Positions 27,979 to 37,330 are shown, numbered from the stretch's first letter. The stretch: 64,000 bases of DNA from Christiangramia gaetbulicola (GCF_003054225.1 NZ_QBKQ01000002.1:248001-312000); one strand, 5' to 3'. Made by a program: numbers and translations. Notes: generated from the letters alone by a model not told the origin.

Positions 27979-30162
27979 TTATTTTTTAGCAGATTGTACT
28001 AATTCCAGTTGTTCCAATCCTACCGAGGTAGTAAACATACCATAATTTACAATAGCTTTTCCTTTTTCTATAGTGTCTATAGAACCTACAGCTTTTCCAT
28101 CTTCCAGGCGCACACGATCTCCAACCTTTAGTTTTGCCTTTGGCTTGTTGGCCTCCTGCTTTTTGATCTGTTCTTCCTTCTTTTTCTCCTCTTTTTTCTT
28201 TTCCCGGATAGGTTGAATTTTCTTCTGAACCTCTTGTTTAAGCTGCCTTTCCTTGGCCTTTTTCGCTTTCTGCTTCTTTATGTCCTCTTTCTTCCTTTTG
28301 GAATTCTCGATTTCGACCATTTTCAGAAATTCACCTATCAACTCTTTCTTCTTTTTATTGCTGAAGTATTTTTCGCTGAGATCATTCACTTTTTGACCCA
28401 GGTAAATAAGCCGTTGGTTGGAGTCATAAAGCTCCTGGTAATTCTCAAGTTTCTGCTGGATCCTGGTATTAATTTCTTCCAGTTTTTCCTTTTGCGCGGC
28501 GGCCTTTTCTTCCTTTTCCTTTAATGAGTCGGTGGTTTTTCTTAAAACTGAACGTTCTTTCTGAAGATTGGCGATACTTCTATCAAATCGTATCTTACCT
28601 TTCTCTACCTTCTTTTTAGAGCGGTTAATGAGACTATAAGGAATACCGTTCTTCTGAGCTACCTCGAACGTAAACGAGCTACCAGCTTCACCTACCTGCA
28701 ATTTGTAGACAGGCTCTAAAGTCTTATTATCGAACATCATATTGGCATTGCTCATTTCGGGCAATTCGTTAGCCAGTTTCTTGAGGTTCGCGTAATGCGT
28801 GGTAAGGATACCATAAGAACCTTTCTCATAAAAAACTTCCAGGAAGGTTTCAGCTAAAGCACCACCAAGCTCGGGATCACTACCTGTTCCAAATTCATCA
28901 ATAAGGAAGAGCGTCTTATCATCACATTTCCGAAGAAAATAATTCATGTTCTTCAACCTGTAGCTATAGGTACTCAAATGATTTTCAATAGACTGGTTAT
29001 CTCCAATATCTGTGAGTATCTTTTTGAAAAGACACATCCTGCTGTATTCATGAACCGGGATAAGCAAGCCACTTTGCAGCATGACTTGCAGTAATCCCAC
29101 GGTTTTAAGGGTAATACTTTTACCACCGGCATTTGGTCCAGAAATTACCATTATGCGGTTATCTGGCATTAATTCTATACTCTGCGGAAAGGTTTTCTCA
29201 CCTTTCTTTTTATTATTCAGGTAAAGCAGCGGGTGATAGGCATCCTTTAAATGCAACTCCCTGTTTTTAGTGACTTTCGGCAGTATCCCGTTAATCTTTT
29301 CAGCATATTTGGATTTTGCAGCGATCACATCCATATCGCTCAGAAGGTCCTGGTATTCAATTAGAATCTCCCGGTATGGGCGGGTAAATTCTGTAAGTTC
29401 CTTAAGAATTCTCTTTACTTCTTCTTTCTCTTCATACTCCAGGTTATTTAATTCCCTGGTATATCTGAAAGTAGTTTCCGGCTGAATATAAACGATACTC
29501 CCGGTCTTGGAATTACCCATGATACCACCCTTGACTTTTCGTCGGTACATGGCTTTAACCGCAAGTACCCGAACATTCTCTACCACGCTTTCCTTGATCT
29601 CATCAAGATAACCGTAAGACTGGTAAGTGCTCAGAGCAGAATTAAAACTGGTATTGATCTTTCCTCTAACCGAGTTTATGGAGCGTCGCAGATCCTGCAA
29701 GAGGGGAGAAGCGTTATCTTTCATTTCCCCGAAACGGTCTATCACCGCATCGATCTTATCTGTTAAACTATGATCGAAATCAATATGAGCTACAGTTTCT
29801 GAAAGGGCCGGATATGCCTCCTGGTATTTTTTAAAATATTTCAGGTGCGTATTCACCGTTTCTGTGATCGCGGAGATCTTTCTGAATCCACCGATCTCAA
29901 GTACAGATCCTTCAATCCCTAATAATTTAATTTCGGGCTGAATAGAATCGAACCCATGATTCGGGATCGGTTGATCCTGGGTTTTAGAATTGAAATACTC
30001 ATTGGTTTGGTTGAGACCAAAAACCGTTCTATTATAATTTGGATAAGGTTGAATACTTAGGGCCTTTTCTTTTCCCTGCCCGGTAATGCATAACTCGCTA
30101 ACCTGTTCGCATACCACCGGAAACTCAAGATCATCAAGACTCCTGGAACTAATTTTAATCAT
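27979..30162 (-). CDS. MutS2-type ATPase lacking a Smr domain
   Basis: MutS2 family DNA-binding/ribosome-associated ATPase, 727 residues. The lever/clamp helical part is N-terminal. The ATPase domain carries Walker A GPNAGGKS and Walker B FLIDEFGTGSDPELGG followed by TTHYANLK. A long charged coiled coil (about 515-660, very rich in Lys/Glu) follows, then a KOW-like module (LKVGDRVRLEDGKAVG). Typical MutS2 proteins (about 780 residues) end in a Smr nuclease domain; that is absent here, and the protein stops just after the KOW-like part. It therefore probably lacks the endonuclease activity. I leave the symbol empty for that reason. Confidence 0.9.
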   Translation of the reverse strand: MIKISSRSLDDLEFPVVCEQVSELCITGQGKEKALSIQPYPNYNRTVFGLNQTNEYFNSKTQDQPIPNHGFDSIQPEIKLLGIEGSVLEIGGFRKISAITETVNTHLKYFKKYQEAYPALSETVAHIDFDHSLTDKIDAVIDRFGEMKDNASPLLQDLRRSINSVRGKINTSFNSALSTYQSYGYLDEIKESVVENVRVLAVKAMYRRKVKGGIMGNSKTGSIVYIQPETTFRYTRELNNLEYEEKEEVKRILKELTEFTRPYREILIEYQDLLSDMDVIAAKSKYAEKINGILPKVTKNRELHLKDAYHPLLYLNNKKKGEKTFPQSIELMPDNRIMVISGPNAGGKSITLKTVGLLQVMLQSGLLIPVHEYSRMCLFKKILTDIGDNQSIENHLSTYSYRLKNMNYFLRKCDDKTLFLIDEFGTGSDPELGGALAETFLEVFYEKGSYGILTTHYANLKKLANELPEMSNANMMFDNKTLEPVYKLQVGEAGSSFTFEVAQKNGIPYSLINRSKKKVEKGKIRFDRSIANLQKERSVLRKTTDSLKEKEEKAAAQKEKLEEINTRIQQKLENYQELYDSNQRLIYLGQKVNDLSEKYFSNKKKKELIGEFLKMVEIENSKRKKEDIKKQKAKKAKERQLKQEVQKKIQPIREKKKEEKKKEEQIKKQEANKPKAKLKVGDRVRLEDGKAVGSIDTIEKGKAIVNYGMFTTSVGLEQLELVQSAKK

Positions 30163-30175
30163 ATCAATTTTTCCC

Positions 30176-30183
30176 TACTTTTG
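30176..30183 (+). promoter_or_regulatory. Candidate -7 box for ung
   Basis: TACTTTTG matches TAnnTTTG, 25 bases before the ung ATG at 30209, inside the 46-base gap shared with the divergent mutS2-like gene. Confidence 0.5.
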
Positions 30184-30191
30184 AGGCCATA

Positions 30192-30199
30192 CAAAGTTA
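30192..30199 (-). promoter_or_regulatory. Candidate -7 box for the mutS2-like gene
   Basis: The minus strand reads TAACTTTG here, 29 bases before the gene's ATG at 30162. It faces and overlaps the ung promoter region, so transcription complexes on the two would collide. Confidence 0.5.
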
Positions 30200-30208
30200 C
30201 TCAATCTC

Positions 30209-30874
30209 ATGAACCTAAGTATACACCAAAGCTGGAAAAAGGAACTTGAACCTGAATTTGAAAAGGAATATTTTAAAGATCTTTTAAACTTTGTTAAGCA
30301 GGAATATTCAGAAAACATCTGTTATCCACCTGCAGAAGATATTTTTTCAGCTTTTGATCATTCCAGATTTGAAGATACCAAAGTAGTGATATTGGGTCAG
30401 GATCCTTACCATGGCGAAGGTCAGGCTAACGGATTGTGTTTTTCGGTGAAAGATGGAATTACTTTTCCACCTTCATTGAAAAACATATTTAAAGAAATTG
30501 AAGATGACCTCAATAAAACAATTCCTAGTACCGGTAATCTTGAAAGATGGGCAGACCAGGGAGTTTTGTTGCTGAATGCAACCCTTAGCGTTAGAGCTCA
30601 TGAAGCCGGCTCACATCAGAAAAAAGGTTGGGAAAAATTTACCGATAAGGTGATCAAAATCATTTCTGATGAAAAAGAAAATGTAGTATTCCTTTTATGG
30701 GGTGGTTACGCCCAAAAGAAAGTAAAGCTTATTGATGATTCTAAACATTTGATATTGACCAGTGGTCATCCATCGCCTTTAAGCGCGAACCGAGGTTTCT
30801 GGTTTGGGAATAAGCATTTTAGTAAAGCCAATGAATATTTAAAGGAAAATGGAAAAGAAGAGATTAATTGGTGA
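30209..30874 (+). CDS. ung: Uracil-DNA glycosylase, family 1
   Basis: Removes uracil from DNA and so starts base-excision repair. It has 221 residues, the standard size. The water-activating loop GQDPYHG has Asp65; LLLNATLSVR carries the uracil-recognition segment; and the DNA-intercalation loop HPSPLS has His187. FWFGNKHFSKAN closes the conserved region. It is divergent from the mutS2-like gene, sharing a 46-base promoter region, and is followed by a hairpin terminator. Confidence 0.96.
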   Translation: MNLSIHQSWKKELEPEFEKEYFKDLLNFVKQEYSENICYPPAEDIFSAFDHSRFEDTKVVILGQDPYHGEGQANGLCFSVKDGITFPPSLKNIFKEIEDDLNKTIPSTGNLERWADQGVLLLNATLSVRAHEAGSHQKKGWEKFTDKVIKIISDEKENVVFLLWGGYAQKKVKLIDDSKHLILTSGHPSPLSANRGFWFGNKHFSKANEYLKENGKEEINW

Positions 30875-30877
30875 TAT

Positions 30878-30906
30878 TAAAAGACCGGCATTTAAGCCGG
30901 CCTTTT
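30878..30906 (+). terminator. Terminator after ung
   Basis: A hairpin with the core stem CCGGC/GCCGG (30884-30888 with 30895-30899), extended by AAAAG/CTTTT with one mismatch and a six-base loop. It lies just after the ung stop and may also serve the convergent lipoprotein gene. Confidence 0.75.
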
Positions 30907-30928
30907 AAAGTATTGTCTCAAAATAATT

Positions 30929-32104
30929 TTACATTTCAAGCATTCTAACTTCAGCGCTTCCTCCTATGAAAAGTTTATTTTCAAGGACCCAAAGATTACC
31001 TTTTTTATCGAAGGTAATAGCTCCGGGATATACCAGGCCAGAAGCTACTTTCATGACTAATTCACCAGTGTCTGGATCGTAAGCAGATATATTGCCTCCT
31101 CCTGCAGGTACGGTAGGAGCAACCGAAGAGATCCAGCTGTTTTCGTCAAATTCCACAACATATAGAAGACCATCAGGGCCTATCTCAACATCGATAACCG
31201 AAGTTAATCCATCTATGAGGACATAACATTCATTTGAGCCTTCGATTTCTGAACAAACGAGATTATTAGCATCTGCGGGGAATTTCCAAACTCTGGATAA
31301 TCCTATGGGCAGACCGCCAGCGATCTCACCGGTTAATTCACCAACATATACATAACCGTCTTCAGAAATAGCAACTGAGGTTGGTACAGGTTGCACATAG
31401 CAGTCTAAATCATCCTGATTAAATAATACCATGTATTCCCCGTCTACTACCGGAGGGGTAAGTATTGCTTTCCAGTCGATTTCACCTTCAGTGGTGGCCT
31501 GCAATACAGTGTTTCCCGCAGCATCTGCCACCAGTACAGTTTCACCATCAAAAGCACTTAGCTTGTATGGATTATTCTGTGGGCCGGCGCTAAATCCGCC
31601 GTAATTTTCACAATTTTGATTTTTCCATTGAATACCTTCAAAGGCATCGGGATCATTTTCGCGTTCGAATCTGGCCAGGTCGGCTACCATGCGCACTTTT
31701 CCTTTGGAAGCACGATACAATTCACCATTCTGGGCCAGATCTGTCCCCCCGGTGGTAAAAAAAGCATTCCCCGCACCTATGGACTCAACTCCCTGGATAT
31801 CGGTTTCTGTATTAAGCCCGATCATAGTGGAAATTTCTCCATTCTTAATAAGCTTAATACTTCTGTTTCCTGAAAATTCATTCACTCCCACCATAATACT
31901 TCCGTCGGGAGTAGTAGAAATATCAAAAACAATACTGCCAGGAAATTCAAAAGGTCCTGTTGATTCCATTTTTTTAGCTGAAAGATCGCTGGATTGCTGG
32001 ATCAGACTTTCAGATTCTTTTTCGCAACCAATTAGAATTGCAAGAGAAAGGCAAAGCAGCGCTAGCCATCTTAATTTGAGTGGTTTAAATTTTAAAATCT
32101 TCAT
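30929..32104 (-). CDS. ScyD/ScyE-like lipoprotein (beta-propeller)
   Basis: A 391-residue lipoprotein with a signal peptide and lipobox at LAILIGC (Cys near residue 27). The mature part consists of repeated short strand blocks such as FDISTTPDGSIMVG, VAISEDGYVYVGELTGE, VEIGPDGLLYVVE and ITFDKKGNLWVLE, in keeping with a beta-propeller of the ScyD/ScyE family. The family is named from the scytonemin cluster of cyanobacteria, but homologues are widespread and mostly of unknown role; no scytonemin genes are here. The gene is monocistronic and has a long upstream region. Confidence 0.82.
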   Translation of the reverse strand: MKILKFKPLKLRWLALLCLSLAILIGCEKESESLIQQSSDLSAKKMESTGPFEFPGSIVFDISTTPDGSIMVGVNEFSGNRSIKLIKNGEISTMIGLNTETDIQGVESIGAGNAFFTTGGTDLAQNGELYRASKGKVRMVADLARFERENDPDAFEGIQWKNQNCENYGGFSAGPQNNPYKLSAFDGETVLVADAAGNTVLQATTEGEIDWKAILTPPVVDGEYMVLFNQDDLDCYVQPVPTSVAISEDGYVYVGELTGEIAGGLPIGLSRVWKFPADANNLVCSEIEGSNECYVLIDGLTSVIDVEIGPDGLLYVVEFDENSWISSVAPTVPAGGGNISAYDPDTGELVMKVASGLVYPGAITFDKKGNLWVLENKLFIGGSAEVRMLEM

Positions 32105-32469
32105 AATGATAATTTTTGGTTAATTATTTTACAATTACCCAGCATGAAGGTTTTGAGCGTAGTTTTGGGTTATAGAAATGAATTGTCAGCGATAGTTGAT
32201 CGCATTGACAGAAGTTATTTTAGTCTATTAATAGTTTCAGGGGCCTGAACTAAACTTTGGTTAGCTTAAATTTTAACTCGTAAAAAATAGGGGGGGAGGC
32301 TTTAGACTTTACCTTATTCTATAGCCTGTTTTAATGAATTAATCTTAAATCAGGTCAAGCAGGCTGAAGTCCTTTTACAGCTAATTGAATATAAGGATAT
32401 ATGTGAAAAAATACAAATATTTGCCCGTGGAACCTTTATTTCGGTGTAGTATAATATTCCGGAATGATT
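32105..32469. other. 365-base non-coding stretch with G7 run and imperfect palindrome
   Basis: No credible gene. It contains a run of seven G at 32290-32296, odd in such AT-rich DNA, and a split inverted repeat TGTCA (32184-32188) / TGACA (32206-32210) flanking GCGATAGTTGATCGC-like sequence, about 80-105 bases upstream of the ScyD-like gene. It could be an operator; nothing else stands out. Confidence 0.4.
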
Positions 32470-34095
32470 TCAATTCTTGGATTTTAATTGCCCCATAAAA
32501 CTCATATTCTGATAATCCCCCGTGTTAATTGAAGTTTGCACCTGGTTCAAAGCCTGGGCAGTTAAAAGGACATTATTTTTAGAATTTTTCTTGTCGGTAT
32601 AATGCAACTCGGTCACCAATCCTTCTGAAAATCTTTTGATCAGGCGTGGATCTATATTTGGAAGATCCTTACCCATAGATCCTGATGAATTAAAGAGATT
32701 GCTCATTTCAATAGGAGCTTCCGAGGTATGGTAAACCTGAGCGATATATTCGTCATTTTCAAGTTCTACCCCTTTACTCTTATAACCGATAATGGTTTTA
32801 TCTGGCAGCTCCCTAATCTTTAAATCGGGTATCTCGCCTGGATTTTGCTGATCTTGCATAGAATGGATCTGAAGAATCTTATTATTTCCTGCTTTCATAA
32901 AAATTACCAGGGCATGAATATTTGAATCGAAGACCATGGTCGCTTCTTCAGATTTTTGCATCTTCATTTTAATCCCCTGGTAATTCGAGTTCTTTTTAAG
33001 AAGGAATATCAGATCGAGATCATCCTGTTTTTGGTTTGGCATTTCCATTTTCAGATGATATTCCCATTCGAAACTGTAGGTTGCAGGTAAATCTCCCATT
33101 CCCACGTTACTTTTTCCGGGATTTGAAGGCATCGATTTGTTATACGTAGATTCATTACCGCTATTATTTCCCTGCACTCTGTTACCCTGTCCTGGTGGTG
33201 TAGCATCGGCTCCTGCCATAAACAGATCCTGGAATGGCTGTTTTACTTCCACCGCTGCGGGAACACTAATGCTCACCGGAGCATATTCAAATTTATAGGA
33301 TCCATCACCCTGGGCCTGCTGCGTATTTACATTAGCATATATTTCAGATAAACGCCCCTGGCTGTCGAATAAAACCCATGAACCTTTATAATCTGGATCT
33401 TTATAGATGAATTTAGGGCAATTTCCTCCACCCGGGCAGGGAGCGGTGGTTTCCTCGTAATCTCCGTTGCGGAAATGTTCCGGCTTATAAATAAAAGCCC
33501 ATTCCACGATCTGGAAAGTGTTCATATTCAGCCCCTGTTCCTTTAGTTTTTGCGAAGCATCTAAACTTGGTCCTGCCGGCAGTTTTAATATGCCCATAGA
33601 CATGGCCGGCATCATAAAGGCCATAGCATCAGATCTCATTAATCCCGTCTTTTCCCATCTGCCTTCATGTTCATTATACCCGTATTGATAGCCTTCACTG
33701 TCTATGTACATCTCCTTACCGTTTGGAGCAAGTCCACGGGCAGCAAGCTCCTCACTATCAAAATAATATTCGCTTCCTTTTCCTTTACTATCAGATGTTT
33801 TTACAATCACATCATTGGTATAGAAAGATCTTTTAGCTTCGGTATTGATCAGTTTTGCCTCGTTTGCTTTGGCAGTTTCACCAGGAGGGATATTGTTTTT
33901 TTGATTGGAATTAGGATTTACAACACTGTCTATCGTGTTTCCCACGACCTGTTCGGTCTTTTCATCGGTTTTCTTTAATAAGACCTTTTCTGTGGTATTC
34001 TCTATTTGCTTTTTGAGTTTTTTCAGGATCTGCGCTTCCGCTGAAAAACTAACAAATAATAAACTTATCGCGAATATGATATATCTCCTTGCCAT
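32470..34095 (-). CDS. Secreted protein, DUF4412-like, unknown function
   Basis: A 541-residue exported protein with a signal peptide ending at SAEAQ. An N-terminal Lys/Glu-rich amphipathic region (about 22-70) is followed by a central part with one Cys pair (APCPGGGNCPKF) and a low-complexity Asn/Gly/Ser linker (about 300-335). The C-terminal part (about 340-530) resembles the DUF4412 type, which includes EWEYHLKMEM and EEATMVFDSN. I do not recognise a function. It has its own upstream region and no close partner. Confidence 0.75.
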   Translation of the reverse strand: MARRYIIFAISLLFVSFSAEAQILKKLKKQIENTTEKVLLKKTDEKTEQVVGNTIDSVVNPNSNQKNNIPPGETAKANEAKLINTEAKRSFYTNDVIVKTSDSKGKGSEYYFDSEELAARGLAPNGKEMYIDSEGYQYGYNEHEGRWEKTGLMRSDAMAFMMPAMSMGILKLPAGPSLDASQKLKEQGLNMNTFQIVEWAFIYKPEHFRNGDYEETTAPCPGGGNCPKFIYKDPDYKGSWVLFDSQGRLSEIYANVNTQQAQGDGSYKFEYAPVSISVPAAVEVKQPFQDLFMAGADATPPGQGNRVQGNNSGNESTYNKSMPSNPGKSNVGMGDLPATYSFEWEYHLKMEMPNQKQDDLDLIFLLKKNSNYQGIKMKMQKSEEATMVFDSNIHALVIFMKAGNNKILQIHSMQDQQNPGEIPDLKIRELPDKTIIGYKSKGVELENDEYIAQVYHTSEAPIEMSNLFNSSGSMGKDLPNIDPRLIKRFSEGLVTELHYTDKKNSKNNVLLTAQALNQVQTSINTGDYQNMSFMGQLKSKN

Positions 34096-34226
34096 GACCT
34101 CTGTTTTTTAGTTACAGGTGATATTCTTAGGAATACCGTCGATCCTAATTTTGGATGACCAGCAGGGGGTGAGCAGAAAAGTAGTTTAAGTCTGGATAAG
34201 TTTAGGGCTTAATTATCAGGTAATTG

Positions 34227-34234
34227 CAAAGATA
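34227..34234 (-). promoter_or_regulatory. Candidate -7 box for the secreted DUF4412-like gene
   Basis: The minus strand reads TATCTTTG, an exact TAnnTTTG, about 130 bases before the start at 34095. No -33 partner was found. Confidence 0.35.
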
Positions 34235-34354
34235 CAAACTATCGTAATTAGATAATTTTTTAAAATACTAAAAATAAGAGTTTTAGTCAGTTTAAGGGAA
34301 CTAATCCAAATTATCGCCCATGTAAACCACGGAAATAAACAAGGGGAGTATTGA

Positions 34355-35206
34355 TTAAAGCTTATGTATTAATTTATTGTGACTTACTTCCCTTTCTATC
34401 AAATTAAGCCTTAGCAGGTTTTTCTGAACCTTTTCCAGGTCCTCTTTGCTAATCTGTTGCTGACTCCATTGAGTTAGATCAAGCCATTTTCTAATATCTT
34501 CAAGTTTTTGCTGATATCTTTCAGAAAGGCTAATATCGATATTCTCTTGATCTTTGAAATCCTTAGTTTCTTCATTCAGGACTTTCAGCATTTTTTTAAG
34601 AGCTTCAGAATCGTTTTTAATAGAATCATCTGTGGCTGCAATAACGAAACATGGCCATGGAGTAGGGCAGTCTGCAACCAGCCTGAAAGTATGATTGTCC
34701 ACCAATGGTTTGGTGGTGAAATGTTCCCACATGAAATACTGGGCCTCGTCATTTTTTAAGGCTTCTATCGCGCCTTCCAGGTTATTGATGATCTCAAACT
34801 GAAGATTATCTATATCCCAATTCTTATGCTCGGCGTTTACATAGGCCATTAAATGCGATCCGCTGCCTTCCCGGCTAATGGCGGCTTTGGTACCTTCAAG
34901 ATCCTCAACATTTTTATAAGGCGATCGCGCATCCACATGTATCCCCCAGATTAGTGGACTGGCTATGTAGGTCTGGATGATCTTGGCAGGATTGCCATTA
35001 ATAATGTCTCTTATAATTCCCTCGGTAAGAATGACCGCAACATCGATCTCTCCGGCTCTTAGAGCCTTACACATGGCTCCGGTTCCTTCAGGGAAGTCTT
35101 TCCAGGTGACTTTAATCCCTTCATTTTCAAACTTATTCTGCTCTATGCACTGATGCCATGGAAGGTTAAAATGTTCGGGGACTCCGCCAACTTTGATCGT
35201 TTTCAT
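34355..35206 (-). CDS. Cytosolic substrate-binding-like protein (SsuA/THI5 fold)
   Basis: A 283-residue protein with the type II periplasmic-binding fold of SsuA/THI5-like proteins: VGGVPEHFNLPWHQCIE, GTGAMCKALRAGEIDVAV, EGSGSHLMAYV. It has no signal peptide or lipobox, and no ABC permease or ATPase is nearby, so it is unlikely to be a transporter component. A conserved-looking CPTPWPC motif (Cys180, Cys186) lies where the ligand cleft should be. Its ATG overlaps the ppk1 stop by four bases (ATGA type), implying translational coupling. It may be a cytosolic ligand sensor or an enzyme; the ligand is unknown. Confidence 0.78.
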   Translation of the reverse strand: MKTIKVGGVPEHFNLPWHQCIEQNKFENEGIKVTWKDFPEGTGAMCKALRAGEIDVAVILTEGIIRDIINGNPAKIIQTYIASPLIWGIHVDARSPYKNVEDLEGTKAAISREGSGSHLMAYVNAEHKNWDIDNLQFEIINNLEGAIEALKNDEAQYFMWEHFTTKPLVDNHTFRLVADCPTPWPCFVIAATDDSIKNDSEALKKMLKVLNEETKDFKDQENIDISLSERYQQKLEDIRKWLDLTQWSQQQISKEDLEKVQKNLLRLNLIEREVSHNKLIHKL

Positions 35207-37257
35207 GAGGTATGTTTTTCTTTGAGATAATTATAGATCTCGTATTGTGAGCGTATCTTCTTTTCTCCTTTTTTTCTTTCTACGTAACGATTTGATTCTT
35301 CAGGATCCTGAACTCTGGCTTTCACATTGTCTTTTAACTGAATTTCAAGAATATCCCGGAACTCTTTTTTTACGTCTTTATCAAGAACCGGTGAAATGAC
35401 CTCGATCCTTCGGTCAAGATTTCGGTTCATCCAGTCTGCACTACCATAGAACATTAATTCGTCACCGCCATTTTCAAATAAATAAATACGGCCATGTTCC
35501 AGAAACCTGTCAACAACACTGGTAATATAAATATTCTCACTTAAACCTTTAACACCTGGGATAAGACAGCTAAATCCTCGAATCAGCATCCTGATCTCGA
35601 CACCGGCCTCACTGGCCTTATAGAGAAGGTCTATCATTTCACCATCCTCCAGGCTGTTCATTTTGGCTGTGATCTTCGCCTTCTTGCCAGCCCGGGCATT
35701 TTCAATTTCGTTATAAATAAGTTTAATAAATTCCTGTCTTGTAGAGAAAGGAGAGATCAATAAGCTTTTTTCACGCGGAATGATGAGTTCGCCTTCCAGA
35801 ACCTTGAAAAGCCTGCTTAATTCCTTGGTAATATTCTTATCTGCCGTGAAAATAGCGTGATCGCAATAGATCTCTGAAGTTTCGCTATTAAAATTTCCGG
35901 TTCCAATATAGGCATAACGCATGTTAACATCGACTTCCTGGCGACAGATCAACATGATCTTGGAATGTACCTTTACTTTAGGGTAACTATAAATAACATT
36001 AGCGCCTTTTTCTTCAAATTTCCTTCCCCAGCTAATATTGTTCTTTTCGTCGAAACGAGCCTTGGCTTCTACAAAAACGGTAACACGTTTTCCATTTTCC
36101 AGGGCTTTCATAAGTGAATTGGTCAAAACAGATTCATCTGCCACGCGGTATAACGAGATCTTGATATCGGTTACGTTTTCATCTTCTGCTGCCATAGCTA
36201 CGAATTTTTCCACGTAAGAAAAAGACATGTACGGGAAATGCAGGGATTGATCCTTTTTAGCGATCTCTTTAAAATAATTATCGCTATTTTCCAGAACTCT
36301 ATGCGGTAAAGCGGGCAGTTCTTTATAATGAAGATCCTTGTTGTTGGTAGGGTCTGGAAAAGAAAAGAAATCCTTGAAATTATGATATTGGCCTCCCGGC
36401 ATCATATCTATCTTTCCTAATTTCAGAAGTTTTCTGATCTTCTTTTGAATATCCTTCGGCATACTGGCATCATAAAGCAGCCTTGTAGGCTGTCCATCTG
36501 TACGCTGTTTTAAGGAAGTATAGATCTTTTCAGCCAGCACACCTTCATAAATGTCATCTATATAAAGTTCGGCGTCACGAGATAATTTTATTTCGTAGAT
36601 ACCGGTGATATCATCTTCCGGAAAGATCTTATATGCTTCATGCCTGATGATCTCATCCAGATAAGTGATCTCATGCTTTTTATTTTCATCTTTCAAATGA
36701 ACAAATCTTCCGCATTCCTCTACCGGAATATTTACAACCGCAAGCTTCTCCTCATTTTTAAAGGTGATTAGAAAATACAGTACCGAATTTTTCAGGAATA
36801 GTTCGTTCTCTTTTTTAAGATCTAAACGAATTGGTTTAAGATGTTTTTCAACCTTATCATTGAAAAATTTACTTATAAACTCTGAATGTTCTGCCTGGAA
36901 ATGTTCTGCGTCCAGGATATGGATGCCATTTGCAGCAAGTTCAGGAATGATTTCTTCGTGATAAATTTCCCCGAATCTATCCTGTTGATCTTTAACCTCT
37001 GCAATGATCTGTTTGGTGATCTTTGAAGGTCTTAGAGCCAGTTTTTTACGAATACTTTTCTTTACCCGTTTCATCTGCCTAAGCTGGGAAACGCGTACCC
37101 TGAAATATTCATCTAGATTGGAAGAAAATATGGCCAGAAATCTGATCCTTTCATATAAAGGATTGATCTTATCTGTGGCCTCCTGAAGAACCCTTTCATT
37201 AAAACTCAACCAATTTAGATCTCTATGTCTAAACCGGTCTTCATTAGGTTGCTGCAT
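35203..37257 (-). CDS. ppk1: Polyphosphate kinase 1
   Basis: Reversibly transfers the gamma-phosphate of ATP to polyphosphate. With 684 residues it has the usual length. The N-terminal domain begins RDLNWLSFNERVLQEA, followed by the head domain, FSFPDP, and the two phospholipase-D-like catalytic domains. The phosphoacceptor His is residue 431 in KVKVHSK and the second catalytic His is 588 in LEHGRIYLF. The gene is followed, with a four-base overlap, by the substrate-binding-like protein gene. Confidence 0.95.
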   Translation of the reverse strand: MQQPNEDRFRHRDLNWLSFNERVLQEATDKINPLYERIRFLAIFSSNLDEYFRVRVSQLRQMKRVKKSIRKKLALRPSKITKQIIAEVKDQQDRFGEIYHEEIIPELAANGIHILDAEHFQAEHSEFISKFFNDKVEKHLKPIRLDLKKENELFLKNSVLYFLITFKNEEKLAVVNIPVEECGRFVHLKDENKKHEITYLDEIIRHEAYKIFPEDDITGIYEIKLSRDAELYIDDIYEGVLAEKIYTSLKQRTDGQPTRLLYDASMPKDIQKKIRKLLKLGKIDMMPGGQYHNFKDFFSFPDPTNNKDLHYKELPALPHRVLENSDNYFKEIAKKDQSLHFPYMSFSYVEKFVAMAAEDENVTDIKISLYRVADESVLTNSLMKALENGKRVTVFVEAKARFDEKNNISWGRKFEEKGANVIYSYPKVKVHSKIMLICRQEVDVNMRYAYIGTGNFNSETSEIYCDHAIFTADKNITKELSRLFKVLEGELIIPREKSLLISPFSTRQEFIKLIYNEIENARAGKKAKITAKMNSLEDGEMIDLLYKASEAGVEIRMLIRGFSCLIPGVKGLSENIYITSVVDRFLEHGRIYLFENGGDELMFYGSADWMNRNLDRRIEVISPVLDKDVKKEFRDILEIQLKDNVKARVQDPEESNRYVERKKGEKKIRSQYEIYNYLKEKHTS

Positions 37258-37276
37258 GGGTTAAGATTTGTTTCAC

Positions 37277-37284
37277 CAAAAATA
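37277..37284 (-). promoter_or_regulatory. Candidate -7 box for ppk1
   Basis: The minus strand reads TATTTTTG, which fits TAnnTTTG, 19 bases before the ppk1 ATG. No matching -33 element is seen. Confidence 0.4.
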
Positions 37285-37330
37285 CAAACTACGCCATGCT
37301 TAGTTTTTAATATATTGTTAAATAAGAATG

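Noticed and set aside
28213-28524. Leu/Phe-rich plus-strand frame that looks like a membrane protein
   Set aside because: It is the reverse of the Lys/Glu-rich coiled coil of the MutS2-like gene, which always gives apparent Phe/Leu-rich helices.
29941-29975. tRNA T-arm-like GAATCGAACCC
   Set aside because: Lies in the coding frame of the MutS2-like gene and no cloverleaf can be built around it.
30929-32104. Scytonemin biosynthesis gene
   Set aside because: ScyD/ScyE-like proteins are common lipoproteins; no ScyA, ScyB or ScyC is in the window.
34355-35206. ABC transporter for sulfonate or thiamine precursor
   Set aside because: No signal peptide, permease or ATPase; described instead as a cytosolic binding-like protein.
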